From Bacteroidales bacterium (lineage in GTDB: Bacteria; Bacteroidota; Bacteroidia; Bacteroidales; UBA3824), in assembly GCA_016293845.1 (NCBI GenBank), contig JAEDDH010000010.1:51767-115766 (forward strand): a stretch of 64,000 nucleotides of DNA, read 5' to 3'. The notes beneath the pieces were generated by a model. That model saw only the letters and a program-made list of their open reading frames with translations, had not been told where the DNA came from and did no database searches. This document shows positions 52,126-59,761 of this stretch, piece by piece. The first letter of the stretch is position 1. Each line of letters starts with the position of its first letter. The position numbers and the translations under genes were made by a program.

Positions 52126-53349
52126 ATGAAACGCATATTTTTACTTTTAACTATAATAACTGTGCTTGCCTCGTGTGGCACAAGGGAAGAAACCAACAGT
52201 TCGTTTTTTAACATAGAAGGCCGTTTGGTAGGGTCAAAAGGCGGCGATACCGTTAGTTTAAAGCATGTTGATGGGTCGGGATACCAATTTGCCGACAGCA
52301 CCATTACAGCGTTAGACGGTTCGTTTGTACTTTCGGCGCAAGCCACAGGACCTGATTTTTATGTGCTTCACGTCAATAGCGACCCTCGTGCAATCACTCT
52401 TGTGGCTGATACCACACAAATGATTTCAATATCTGCCAATTTAGAAACTTTTGATACTGAATATGTTGTTAGCGGTTCGCCCGAAAGTGAGGACATCTGC
52501 GAAATGGTGCGCCGTCTCAATACTGTAAGGAGAGTTAACGATTCGCTTGGATATATTTTCCGTCATAATATCAATTCTCCTGATTTAGAGTCTCTTAAAT
52601 ATCAGTTAGATTCGGTGTGCAATTATTACGAAAACGATTTAAAAACCTTTTCGCGCAATTATGTTACTAAAAATCCGCAGTCGTTGGCATCGATAGTATG
52701 CCTGTCGCAATACATTGCCCCAAGGATGCCAGTTTTTGACCCAAAAGAAGATATTAAATATTTCAAAACAGTTGCCGAGGCGTTAGACAAGCGTTTCCCC
52801 GATAATTACCACGTGGCTAAACTCGAAAAATATATCGAAAAAATAGAGTCGGCTACCGAACAAGGCGTCCCAGTTTTTGAATCAATCAAAAAAGGCGACA
52901 AGGCTCCCGAAATTAAATTACCTAATATAAAAGGTGACAGTATCAAACTCTCATCGCTTAGAGGAAAATATGTGCTGATAGACTTTTGGGCTTCGTGGAG
53001 CAATGTGTCAACCCTTAATAATAAGAATCTTGTGCGCTGCTATTGGAAATACTACCATTCTAACTTTACCATTTTTCAAGTTTCGTTAGATAGCGACTAC
53101 GAGCGTTGGAAACAAGCCATAAAAGACCAAAAACTATCGTGGACACATGTGCGCGACCGCAACGGTTGGAACTCAAAGGCTGTAAATGCATACGGTGCCA
53201 CATCAATGCCATGCGGTTTTCTTGTCTCGCCCGACGGAACAATTTTGGCAACCAATATACAATCCGAAAACCTCGACCAAATTTTGTTTGAAAACATCGG
53301 CAAGCCCCGCTCTGCACCACGTCCGCAGCCAAGTGCCGAAAATAATTAG
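52126..53349 (+). CDS. Thioredoxin-fold (TlpA-like) lipoprotein without the CxxC motif
   Basis: A 407-residue lipoprotein (lipobox LASC) in the usual Bacteroidota order: an N-terminal DUF4369-like beta-domain (IEGRLVGSKGGDTVSLKHVD), a helical middle, and a C-terminal thioredoxin domain (KGDKAPEIKLPNIKGDSIKL, VLIDFWASW). The catalytic CxxC is replaced by S292-N-V-S295, so it cannot do disulfide exchange by the normal route; the cis-Pro loop (TSMPCGF) is kept. It may act as a binding or scaffold protein. The start at 52126 is set by the signal peptide. It precedes sppA by 24 bp. Confidence 0.88.
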   Translation: MKRIFLLLTIITVLASCGTREETNSSFFNIEGRLVGSKGGDTVSLKHVDGSGYQFADSTITALDGSFVLSAQATGPDFYVLHVNSDPRAITLVADTTQMISISANLETFDTEYVVSGSPESEDICEMVRRLNTVRRVNDSLGYIFRHNINSPDLESLKYQLDSVCNYYENDLKTFSRNYVTKNPQSLASIVCLSQYIAPRMPVFDPKEDIKYFKTVAEALDKRFPDNYHVAKLEKYIEKIESATEQGVPVFESIKKGDKAPEIKLPNIKGDSIKLSSLRGKYVLIDFWASWSNVSTLNNKNLVRCYWKYYHSNFTIFQVSLDSDYERWKQAIKDQKLSWTHVRDRNGWNSKAVNAYGATSMPCGFLVSPDGTILATNIQSENLDQILFENIGKPRSAPRPQPSAENN

Positions 53350-53373
53350 TAATCTATTAAAAACCAATCTAAT

Positions 53374-55149
53374 ATGAAAGAATTTTTTAAATACTTCTTT
53401 GCCGCACTTGCCGCAATGTTTGTGTATGGATTTGCATCGGTGGGCATTTATATTGTAATGATGATAATGATGTTTTCGATGGGAGACAACGGTATGTTGT
53501 CAACCACCAAAGTGGAGGATAATACTGTGCTCCGTCTCAGGCTCAATGGCACCATCACCGACCGCAGCGTTGCTCAGGACGATATGTACGGTATGCTTAC
53601 TATGTCGCTTAAAATAGAACAGACCACAGGGTTAACCGATATTTTACGCTGTATCAAATCTGCCAAAACTGATAAGAAAATTTCGGCTATTTACCTCGAT
53701 TTCAGTACAATATCTACTGATTTTGCCAACCTTCAAAATATCCGTGCAGCTCTCGAAGATTTTGCCGAAAGCGGAAAGCCGATTTACGCTTGGGCAGAAT
53801 CGTACAACCTTGCCACATACTATCTTGCAAGCACTGCCACCAAAATTTATATGCGCGAACTCGGAAGTTTAGAAATTAAAGGTATTGCCTCGCAATCAAT
53901 GTTTTACAAGCCACTTTTAGACCGTCTTGGAATTGATATGCAGGTGATTCGCCACGGAAAATTCAAAAGCGCCGTTGAACCATATCTTCAAGGTTCGATG
54001 AGCGATGCCAACCGTTTACAGATGTCAACACTCGTCAACGATATTTGGGCAGAAATTTCAAAAGATATTTGTAAAAGCAAGAATCTTGATGCCGCTGATT
54101 TTGGAAATCATATCGATAATCTCGACTATTATTCCGACCTTGACCTATGTGTAAATTCGGGTATGATCGATGCGCTTATTTCGCACAAAGAGGCAGAAGA
54201 TTCTATCAAGGCTGCTATCGAAGTGGCAGACGACGAAGAACTTAAAATAGTATCGCTCACCGGCTACCTCTCGTCGCTCAAAGACGAAAAGCCCAAAAAC
54301 GACAAAATTGCCATCATCTATGCCGAAGGTGAAATCGATCCCTCTGGCAACGAAAACTCCAATATTCTTGCCGACAAGATTTGCGAGGCATTCAAAACCG
54401 CACAAGACGACGATGATATCAAGGCAGTAGTTTTCCGCATCAATTCGCCCGGAGGTAGTGCCACCGAAAGCGAAGAAATATACAAGGCTGCTAAGGCGTT
54501 TGGCGAAAAGAAACCTTTGGTAGTGTCGATGGGCAGTTACGCCGCTTCGGGAGGATATTATATCGCTTGTCCCGCTCAAAAGATTGTGGCAATGCCTTCT
54601 ACAATCACTGGCAGTATTGGCGTGTTTGGCGTTATCCCAAATGTGGAAAAACTTTTGAAAGATATCGACTTAAATGTGGAAACCGTTGGCACTCATAAAC
54701 ATTCGGGTATGGGATCGATGTACACCAAGATGGATTCGCGCGAATTAGACGTGATGCAGCAAACCGTGGAAACTGTTTACGGACGTTTTATCAGCCACGT
54801 GGCAGAGGGTAGGAATATGACCACCGCCGAGGTTGACTCCATTGGTCAGGGACGTGTGTGGAGCGGTGCTTCGGCTTTAAAAATAGGTTTGGTAGATACT
54901 CTCGGCTCGCTCAACGATGCTTTGACTATTGCTGCCGAACTTGCCGATATCAGCGAATATTCTACCACCGCACTTCCTGAAATAAACGACGATTCTATGT
55001 CGATGCTTCTCAATCTGTTGTCGATGAAAATCTTCACTCCCGAAAGCCAGATACCCGAAGAACTCGCCCCCGTGCTCCACGAATACGATCGCATCAAACA
55101 CCTCAAAGGCGTTCAATGCAGGATGGAACCGTTTGTGATGGAATATTAG
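53374..55149 (+). CDS. sppA: Signal peptide peptidase SppA, 67K type
   Basis: A 591-residue membrane serine protease with two S49 domains and an N-terminal TM helix, which digests cleaved signal peptides in the inner membrane. The catalytic Lys sits in QVIRHGKFKSAVEPYL of the first domain, and the catalytic Ser in SMGSYAASGGYYIA of the second, the tandem arrangement of E. coli SppA. Other landmarks are VVFRINSPGGSATESEEIY and STITGSIGVFGVIPN. Full length and no defects. It follows the thioredoxin-like gene on the same strand. Confidence 0.96.
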   Translation: MKEFFKYFFAALAAMFVYGFASVGIYIVMMIMMFSMGDNGMLSTTKVEDNTVLRLRLNGTITDRSVAQDDMYGMLTMSLKIEQTTGLTDILRCIKSAKTDKKISAIYLDFSTISTDFANLQNIRAALEDFAESGKPIYAWAESYNLATYYLASTATKIYMRELGSLEIKGIASQSMFYKPLLDRLGIDMQVIRHGKFKSAVEPYLQGSMSDANRLQMSTLVNDIWAEISKDICKSKNLDAADFGNHIDNLDYYSDLDLCVNSGMIDALISHKEAEDSIKAAIEVADDEELKIVSLTGYLSSLKDEKPKNDKIAIIYAEGEIDPSGNENSNILADKICEAFKTAQDDDDIKAVVFRINSPGGSATESEEIYKAAKAFGEKKPLVVSMGSYAASGGYYIACPAQKIVAMPSTITGSIGVFGVIPNVEKLLKDIDLNVETVGTHKHSGMGSMYTKMDSRELDVMQQTVETVYGRFISHVAEGRNMTTAEVDSIGQGRVWSGASALKIGLVDTLGSLNDALTIAAELADISEYSTTALPEINDDSMSMLLNLLSMKIFTPESQIPEELAPVLHEYDRIKHLKGVQCRMEPFVMEY

Positions 55150-55192
55150 CGATATTTTTGAACATTTTAATTGACACTAAATAACAAAAAAG

Positions 55193-57220
55193 ATGATTAT
55201 TAAAAGATTATTATTGATTTTGACCCTGCTACCGATGATGGCAGTGGCGCAGACCGAAGAGTTGTGGCTTGATTTCACGACCATTAAAGAGCATTTCCAT
55301 TTCTTTTTTTCGTCGAAAAATCCAACATTTCAAATCCTTGAAAGGGAACTGAGGTGGAATATACCTGATTTTCATGCCTTAAAAAAACCAGAAGGTGCAA
55401 CTTTTTTGGTGGTGGACAATTCTAATAACTCTGCCATCAAGGACGACGGTTTTTTAATCAACGCCGACGAAGAAAAGGTAAAAATCGAGGCAAAAACCTC
55501 TGCCGGAGCACTTTATGGTGTGTATGAGTATTTGCGACTTTATACTTGCGGCACAAAGGTTATCAAAAACTACGTGTCGAACCCCACCTACAAATATCGC
55601 ATTCTCAACCATTGGGACAATCCCGACGGTAGTGTGGAGCGCGGATATGCTGGAAAATCTATTTGGTTTGACGGTGGAAAAATCCATTTCCGCGAAGACC
55701 TCGATACCTACGCCCGTGCCAATGCCTCAATTGGTATCAACGGCACTGTTATCGACAATGTTAACGCCGACCCAAAGGTGCTTTTGCCCGAAATGCTTCG
55801 CGATATCAAAACCATTGCCGATCGCCTTCGTCCTTATAATATTAAGATGTATTTGGCTGTTAACTTTTCGTCGCCCACGGCTATTGGCGGCTTGAAAACT
55901 TCCGACCCGCTTGATAAGGATGTAATTGATTGGTGGACAAATAAATGTAACGAAATCTACAAGTTGATTCCCGATTTTGGCGGATTCTTGGTAAAGGCCA
56001 ACAGCGAGGGTCTGCCCGGTCCGATGGATTTTGGACGCACTCACGCTGATGGTGCCAATATGCTTGCCAAGGCTCTCAAACCTCACGGTGGAATTGTTAT
56101 GTGGCGTGCCTTTGTGTATAATCCTCAGGGTGGCGACCGCGCTAAACAGGCTTACGACGAGTTTATGCCCCTTGACGGAAAATTCGACGACAATGTGATT
56201 ATTCAAGTTAAAAACGGTCCTGTGGATTTTCAGCCCCGCGAACCTTTCTCGCCGCTTTTTGGTGCAATGAAAAAAACTCCCATTATGCCCGAACTCCAAA
56301 TCACACAGGAATATCTTGGATACAGCGACCATCTCTGTTTCCTCGCCACTATGTGGAAAGAGTTTATGGATTATCCTGTCAACACCAAAGAAACCGTTAA
56401 ACAAACCACACAGTATCACCCCTTTACAGCCATCGCCGGAGTTGCCAACACAGGCACTATGAAAAACTGGTGCGGATATGTGATGGCGCAGTCAAACTGG
56501 TATGCCTTTGGACGTTTGGCGTGGAATCCCGACCTTACCGCTCAGCAGATTGCCGACGAGTGGATTGCCCTCACACTCACCTCCGACAAATCTGCCGCCG
56601 CCAAAATTTCGGATATGATGATGAAATCGCGTGAGGCTGTTACCGACTATATGACCCCCCTCGGACTGCATCACCTTATGGGTTGGAGCGACCATTGGGG
56701 GCCCGAGCCGTGGTGCGATATTCAGGGCGCACGCGAAGACTGGATGCCCCGTTATTATCACAAAGCCGCCGACGATGGTCTCGGATTCAACCGCTCGTCA
56801 ACAGGCAGCAACGCCGTAGAACAATACCAAGAGCCGCTCAAATCATTGTACGACAATCCAAAACTCTGCCCAAAAGAGTATGTTCTCTGGTTTCATCACC
56901 TGCCGTGGAATTACACCTTCGACAATGGCAACACCCTTTGGAACGAACTCTGCTATCATTACACCAAAGGCGTTTCGCAGGTAGAGGATTTTCAAAAAAC
57001 TTGGGCATCGCTCAAAGGCAAGGTATCAGACCCGATTTATAACGAGGTGGCAAAAAAACTCGAAGTACAGTTAGACGAAGCCCAATGGTGGCGCGACGGC
57101 TGTTTGCTCTATTTCCAAACCTTCTCAAAAATGGAACTTCCATTCACCCCCAAATACACATTCGACCAATGCAAAGCCAAACTCAAAACTAAGGAGTATG
57201 TGGCAAGACAAAAGGATTAG
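55193..57220 (+). CDS. Secreted alpha-glucuronidase, GH67
   Basis: A 675-residue enzyme with signal peptide (PMMAVAQ) that removes (4-O-methyl)glucuronic acid from the non-reducing ends of glucuronoxylan oligosaccharides. The N-terminal domain (FLVVDNSNNSAI) is followed by a TIM barrel with RILNHWDNPDGSVERGYAGK, DFGGFLVKANSEGLPGPMDF and VMWRAFVYNPQGGDRAKQAY, all GH67 hallmarks. It works on short oligomers, complementing the GH115 enzyme at 59762, which acts on polymers. A −7-like TATTTTTG (55153-55160) lies upstream; the gene may also be read from sppA. A strong hairpin follows. Confidence 0.95.
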   Translation: MIIKRLLLILTLLPMMAVAQTEELWLDFTTIKEHFHFFFSSKNPTFQILERELRWNIPDFHALKKPEGATFLVVDNSNNSAIKDDGFLINADEEKVKIEAKTSAGALYGVYEYLRLYTCGTKVIKNYVSNPTYKYRILNHWDNPDGSVERGYAGKSIWFDGGKIHFREDLDTYARANASIGINGTVIDNVNADPKVLLPEMLRDIKTIADRLRPYNIKMYLAVNFSSPTAIGGLKTSDPLDKDVIDWWTNKCNEIYKLIPDFGGFLVKANSEGLPGPMDFGRTHADGANMLAKALKPHGGIVMWRAFVYNPQGGDRAKQAYDEFMPLDGKFDDNVIIQVKNGPVDFQPREPFSPLFGAMKKTPIMPELQITQEYLGYSDHLCFLATMWKEFMDYPVNTKETVKQTTQYHPFTAIAGVANTGTMKNWCGYVMAQSNWYAFGRLAWNPDLTAQQIADEWIALTLTSDKSAAAKISDMMMKSREAVTDYMTPLGLHHLMGWSDHWGPEPWCDIQGAREDWMPRYYHKAADDGLGFNRSSTGSNAVEQYQEPLKSLYDNPKLCPKEYVLWFHHLPWNYTFDNGNTLWNELCYHYTKGVSQVEDFQKTWASLKGKVSDPIYNEVAKKLEVQLDEAQWWRDGCLLYFQTFSKMELPFTPKYTFDQCKAKLKTKEYVARQKD

Positions 57221-57242
57221 CAAAAACATACCAACGAATTAG

Positions 57243-57316
57243 CCGTCTGGAAGACGGTATCTCTGTATCCCCGGCCATCGAGCCGCCTTTGTGCGGCGCT
57301 GATGTCCGGGGTTTTT
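57243..57316 (+). terminator. Double hairpin terminator and GC-rich palindromic repeat
   Basis: A small hairpin CCGTCT/AGACGG (57243-57257) is followed by a long one: CCCCGG-CATC-GCCGC/GCGGC-GATG-CCGGGG (57269-57311, three stem blocks with small internal loops) and TTTTT. It ends the GH67 transcript. Its GC content contrasts with its surroundings and it looks like a dispersed repeat. Beyond it GGTTTTTCGTGC is repeated at 57310-57321 and 57338-57349. Confidence 0.75.
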
Positions 57317-57398
57317 CGTGCGGTGACGGTGTCTGTGGTTTTTCGTGCAGTTATGGTACGCTTTATTTTCTCCAAATTTAGCGGAGAGCGGCAAATGT

Positions 57399-57429
57399 TT
57401 TGGTAATTAAAAAATAATCAATATCTTTG
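57399..57429 (+). promoter_or_regulatory. Bacteroidota-type promoter for the GH35-like gene
   Basis: TTTG (57399-57402), 19 bp, TATCTTTG (57422-57429). Transcription would start near 57436, leaving a leader of about 42 nt to the preferred start at 57478. Confidence 0.75.
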
Positions 57430-57477
57430 CTGACATAATAATCTCTAATGATATTGAAATACTTTATGAAATACTTT

Positions 57478-59127
57478 ATGAAACACTTTATCTTCGTACT
57501 CCTATTTGTTTTTGCGATGGTTGGTACATCGGCGCAAAATGTTCCGCAAATTGTTAAGAACGGTTCTGCATATCAGTTGATTGTAGACGGTAAACCTTTT
57601 CTTTTGCGGGCGGGTGAACTCGGCAATTCTAACGCCTCAACTATTGACTATTTTGAAACAATAGTGGTGCCAAACCTCAAAAAGCAGAATATCAACACCG
57701 CCCTTGTGCCTGCATATTGGGATTTGATAGAGCCCGAGGAGGGAAGGTTTGATTTTTCGCTCATCGACAATATCATAAAGGTGTCGGCACGCAACAATCT
57801 AAAAATTGTATTCTTGTGGTTTGGCGCGTGGAAAAACTCGATGTCGTGCTACGCTCCGTTGTGGGTAAAGAAGAATGTAAAACGTTTTCCACGTGCCGAA
57901 AGCAAGGATGGTGTAAAGCAAGAATTACTTTCGCCTTTTTCTGCCGAAAATCTCCGAGCCGACAAAAAGGCTTTTTGCGAACTGCTAAGATTTATTAGGC
58001 AAAACGATAATAATCAAACTGTTGTGATGATTCAGGTGGAAAACGAGATTGCAATGCTCCCATCTGCCCGCGATTACAGCAAAACGGCTACGGCAGCGTG
58101 GAAATCAAACGTCCCTGCTGTATTGACCAATTATTTAAAACAGCACAAAGAAGATCTTACCGATAGTATCAAAAAATATTGGACGGGTGACACCACTGGT
58201 TCATGGCAACAACTTTTTGGCAGTAGCATTTATGGTGAAGAAATTTTTACTGCGTGGAGTTATGCTGTATATGTCAACGAGTTGGCGAAAGCGGGCAAAT
58301 CGATTTACAACCTGCCTATGTATGTTAACTGCGCCCTCAACCGTCCGGGAAAGAAACCAGGAGAATACCCTTCGGGCGGTCCTCTGCCGCATTTGATCGA
58401 TATTTGGAAAGCCGGTGCGCCAAGCGTGGAGATGCTCAGTCCAGATATATATTTTGGCGATTTTAAACGCTGGACTTCGGCTTATCACCGCGCCGACAAT
58501 CCGTTTTTTATACCAGAGCACCAATACGATGCAACTGCCGGAGCAAAAGCACTTTATGCCTTTGGCGAATATCATGCATTGGGCTTTTCACCTTTTTCGG
58601 CCGAAACAAAACAGGCTCAGTTTATGCCGCCGGTTTTGGGCGATTCTTTTTCGGGCGAACCGTCAAAAGGCACTCTTACCGAACTGCCAAACGCCTACAA
58701 CCTTATTAAATGTGCCGAAAGTTTCATTACACTCTTTAACGGCACCAACAAGATGCGCGGTGTGCTGTTAGATTCTGTCAACCAACTTGATACGCTTAAT
58801 GTTGGCGGCTATCAGATTATTGCCAAGCACGACTACACCCTTGGATGGAGTCCAAATGCAAAACTCCCTAATTGGAACACCGAAGGTGCAATCATTATCA
58901 ACACCGCTCCCGATGAATTTTTGTTGATTGGTACAGGCACAGTGTTGAATTTCAGTTCGTTGAAAAAAAACACCAAAGCAGGTATACTCGAAATTCAAGA
59001 ACTATCAACCGATGGCAGTGGCAAAACTCTCCGCTATCTCAACGGCGACGAATCGCACCAAGGTCGCCACGTGCGCATTCCCGATGGAGAATGGGGCATA
59101 CAGCGGTTCCGACTTTACGAGTATTGA
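57478..59127 (+). CDS. GH35-like glycosidase (DUF5597 type)
   Basis: About 549 residues, secreted. The catalytic TIM barrel has LVPAYWDLIEPEEGRFDFS, the acid/base Glu in VMIQVENEIAML and the nucleophile Glu in PFFIPEHQYD, as in family 35; the C-terminal part resembles DUF5597, a beta-sandwich found in such enzymes. Most family 35 members are beta-galactosidases, so the substrate could be beta-galactosyl groups on hemicellulose. Three in-phase ATGs (57448, 57466, 57478) result from a duplicated ATGAAATACTTT-like unit; the last gives the best signal peptide (MKHFIFVLLFVFAMVGTSAQ). Confidence 0.82.
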   Translation: MKHFIFVLLFVFAMVGTSAQNVPQIVKNGSAYQLIVDGKPFLLRAGELGNSNASTIDYFETIVVPNLKKQNINTALVPAYWDLIEPEEGRFDFSLIDNIIKVSARNNLKIVFLWFGAWKNSMSCYAPLWVKKNVKRFPRAESKDGVKQELLSPFSAENLRADKKAFCELLRFIRQNDNNQTVVMIQVENEIAMLPSARDYSKTATAAWKSNVPAVLTNYLKQHKEDLTDSIKKYWTGDTTGSWQQLFGSSIYGEEIFTAWSYAVYVNELAKAGKSIYNLPMYVNCALNRPGKKPGEYPSGGPLPHLIDIWKAGAPSVEMLSPDIYFGDFKRWTSAYHRADNPFFIPEHQYDATAGAKALYAFGEYHALGFSPFSAETKQAQFMPPVLGDSFSGEPSKGTLTELPNAYNLIKCAESFITLFNGTNKMRGVLLDSVNQLDTLNVGGYQIIAKHDYTLGWSPNAKLPNWNTEGAIIINTAPDEFLLIGTGTVLNFSSLKKNTKAGILEIQELSTDGSGKTLRYLNGDESHQGRHVRIPDGEWGIQRFRLYEY

Positions 59128-59649
59128 TTATATCCCATACTCCATAATATAGTCGTTCATAAAATATCCGCCGCCAAAGGGGAAATCGCCTTGCGAGGCA
59201 ATTTTCATACCTATATGGAGGTAAAAATCTACAGCGGGATTTTCGCGGTTTACATTGAGTTGCAGACATTTGGGCTTAGGATTAAGACTATTTGCCAGCG
59301 TTTTGGCATAATCGAAAAACCTCTTGCCGAGACCTGTTTTTTGGCACTGTGGCATCACGTAGAGTTTTTCGATTCTAAAAACCCTCTCGTCCTTAGCGAA
59401 ACAACTCATGTAGCCGCAAATCTTCCCCTTAGTATCCTCTGCCAAAAAGAAATCCTTGCCCTCGCTAATCTGTTGTTTCAATCCATTGATATCGTACATC
59501 CGCTCCAACATATATGCCGTCTGCTCCTTACCAATAACAGGGGTAAAAGTATTGGTAAACACCACCTTAGCCGCCTCGTTTATTCGTTCGGCATCATCAA
59601 TTACTGCCTTTCGGATGGTGATTTCTTGATTTTTTAAGTCCATTTGCAT
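59128..59649 (-). CDS. GNAT family N-acetyltransferase
   Basis: A 173-residue GNAT protein. The acetyl-CoA-binding motif A is FRIEKLYVMPQCQKTGLGKR (Q-x-x-G-x-G), and the C-terminal half has LQLNVNRENPAVDFYLHIGM. The substrate cannot be told; many such proteins acetylate small amines or protein N-termini. It is cytoplasmic and on the strand opposite to the flanking glycosidase genes, starting 112 bp from the GH115 gene. No connection with xylan use is evident. Confidence 0.9.
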   Translation of the reverse strand: MQMDLKNQEITIRKAVIDDAERINEAAKVVFTNTFTPVIGKEQTAYMLERMYDINGLKQQISEGKDFFLAEDTKGKICGYMSCFAKDERVFRIEKLYVMPQCQKTGLGKRFFDYAKTLANSLNPKPKCLQLNVNRENPAVDFYLHIGMKIASQGDFPFGGGYFMNDYIMEYGI

Positions 59650-59761
59650 TATTTTTTTGAGCTACAAAAATACAAAAATACCAAAATTCCAAAAAAATCC
59701 TTATCTTTGTACACCGCTATATCATGGCGAGTGATTATTTAATTTTTAAACTATTACAAAA

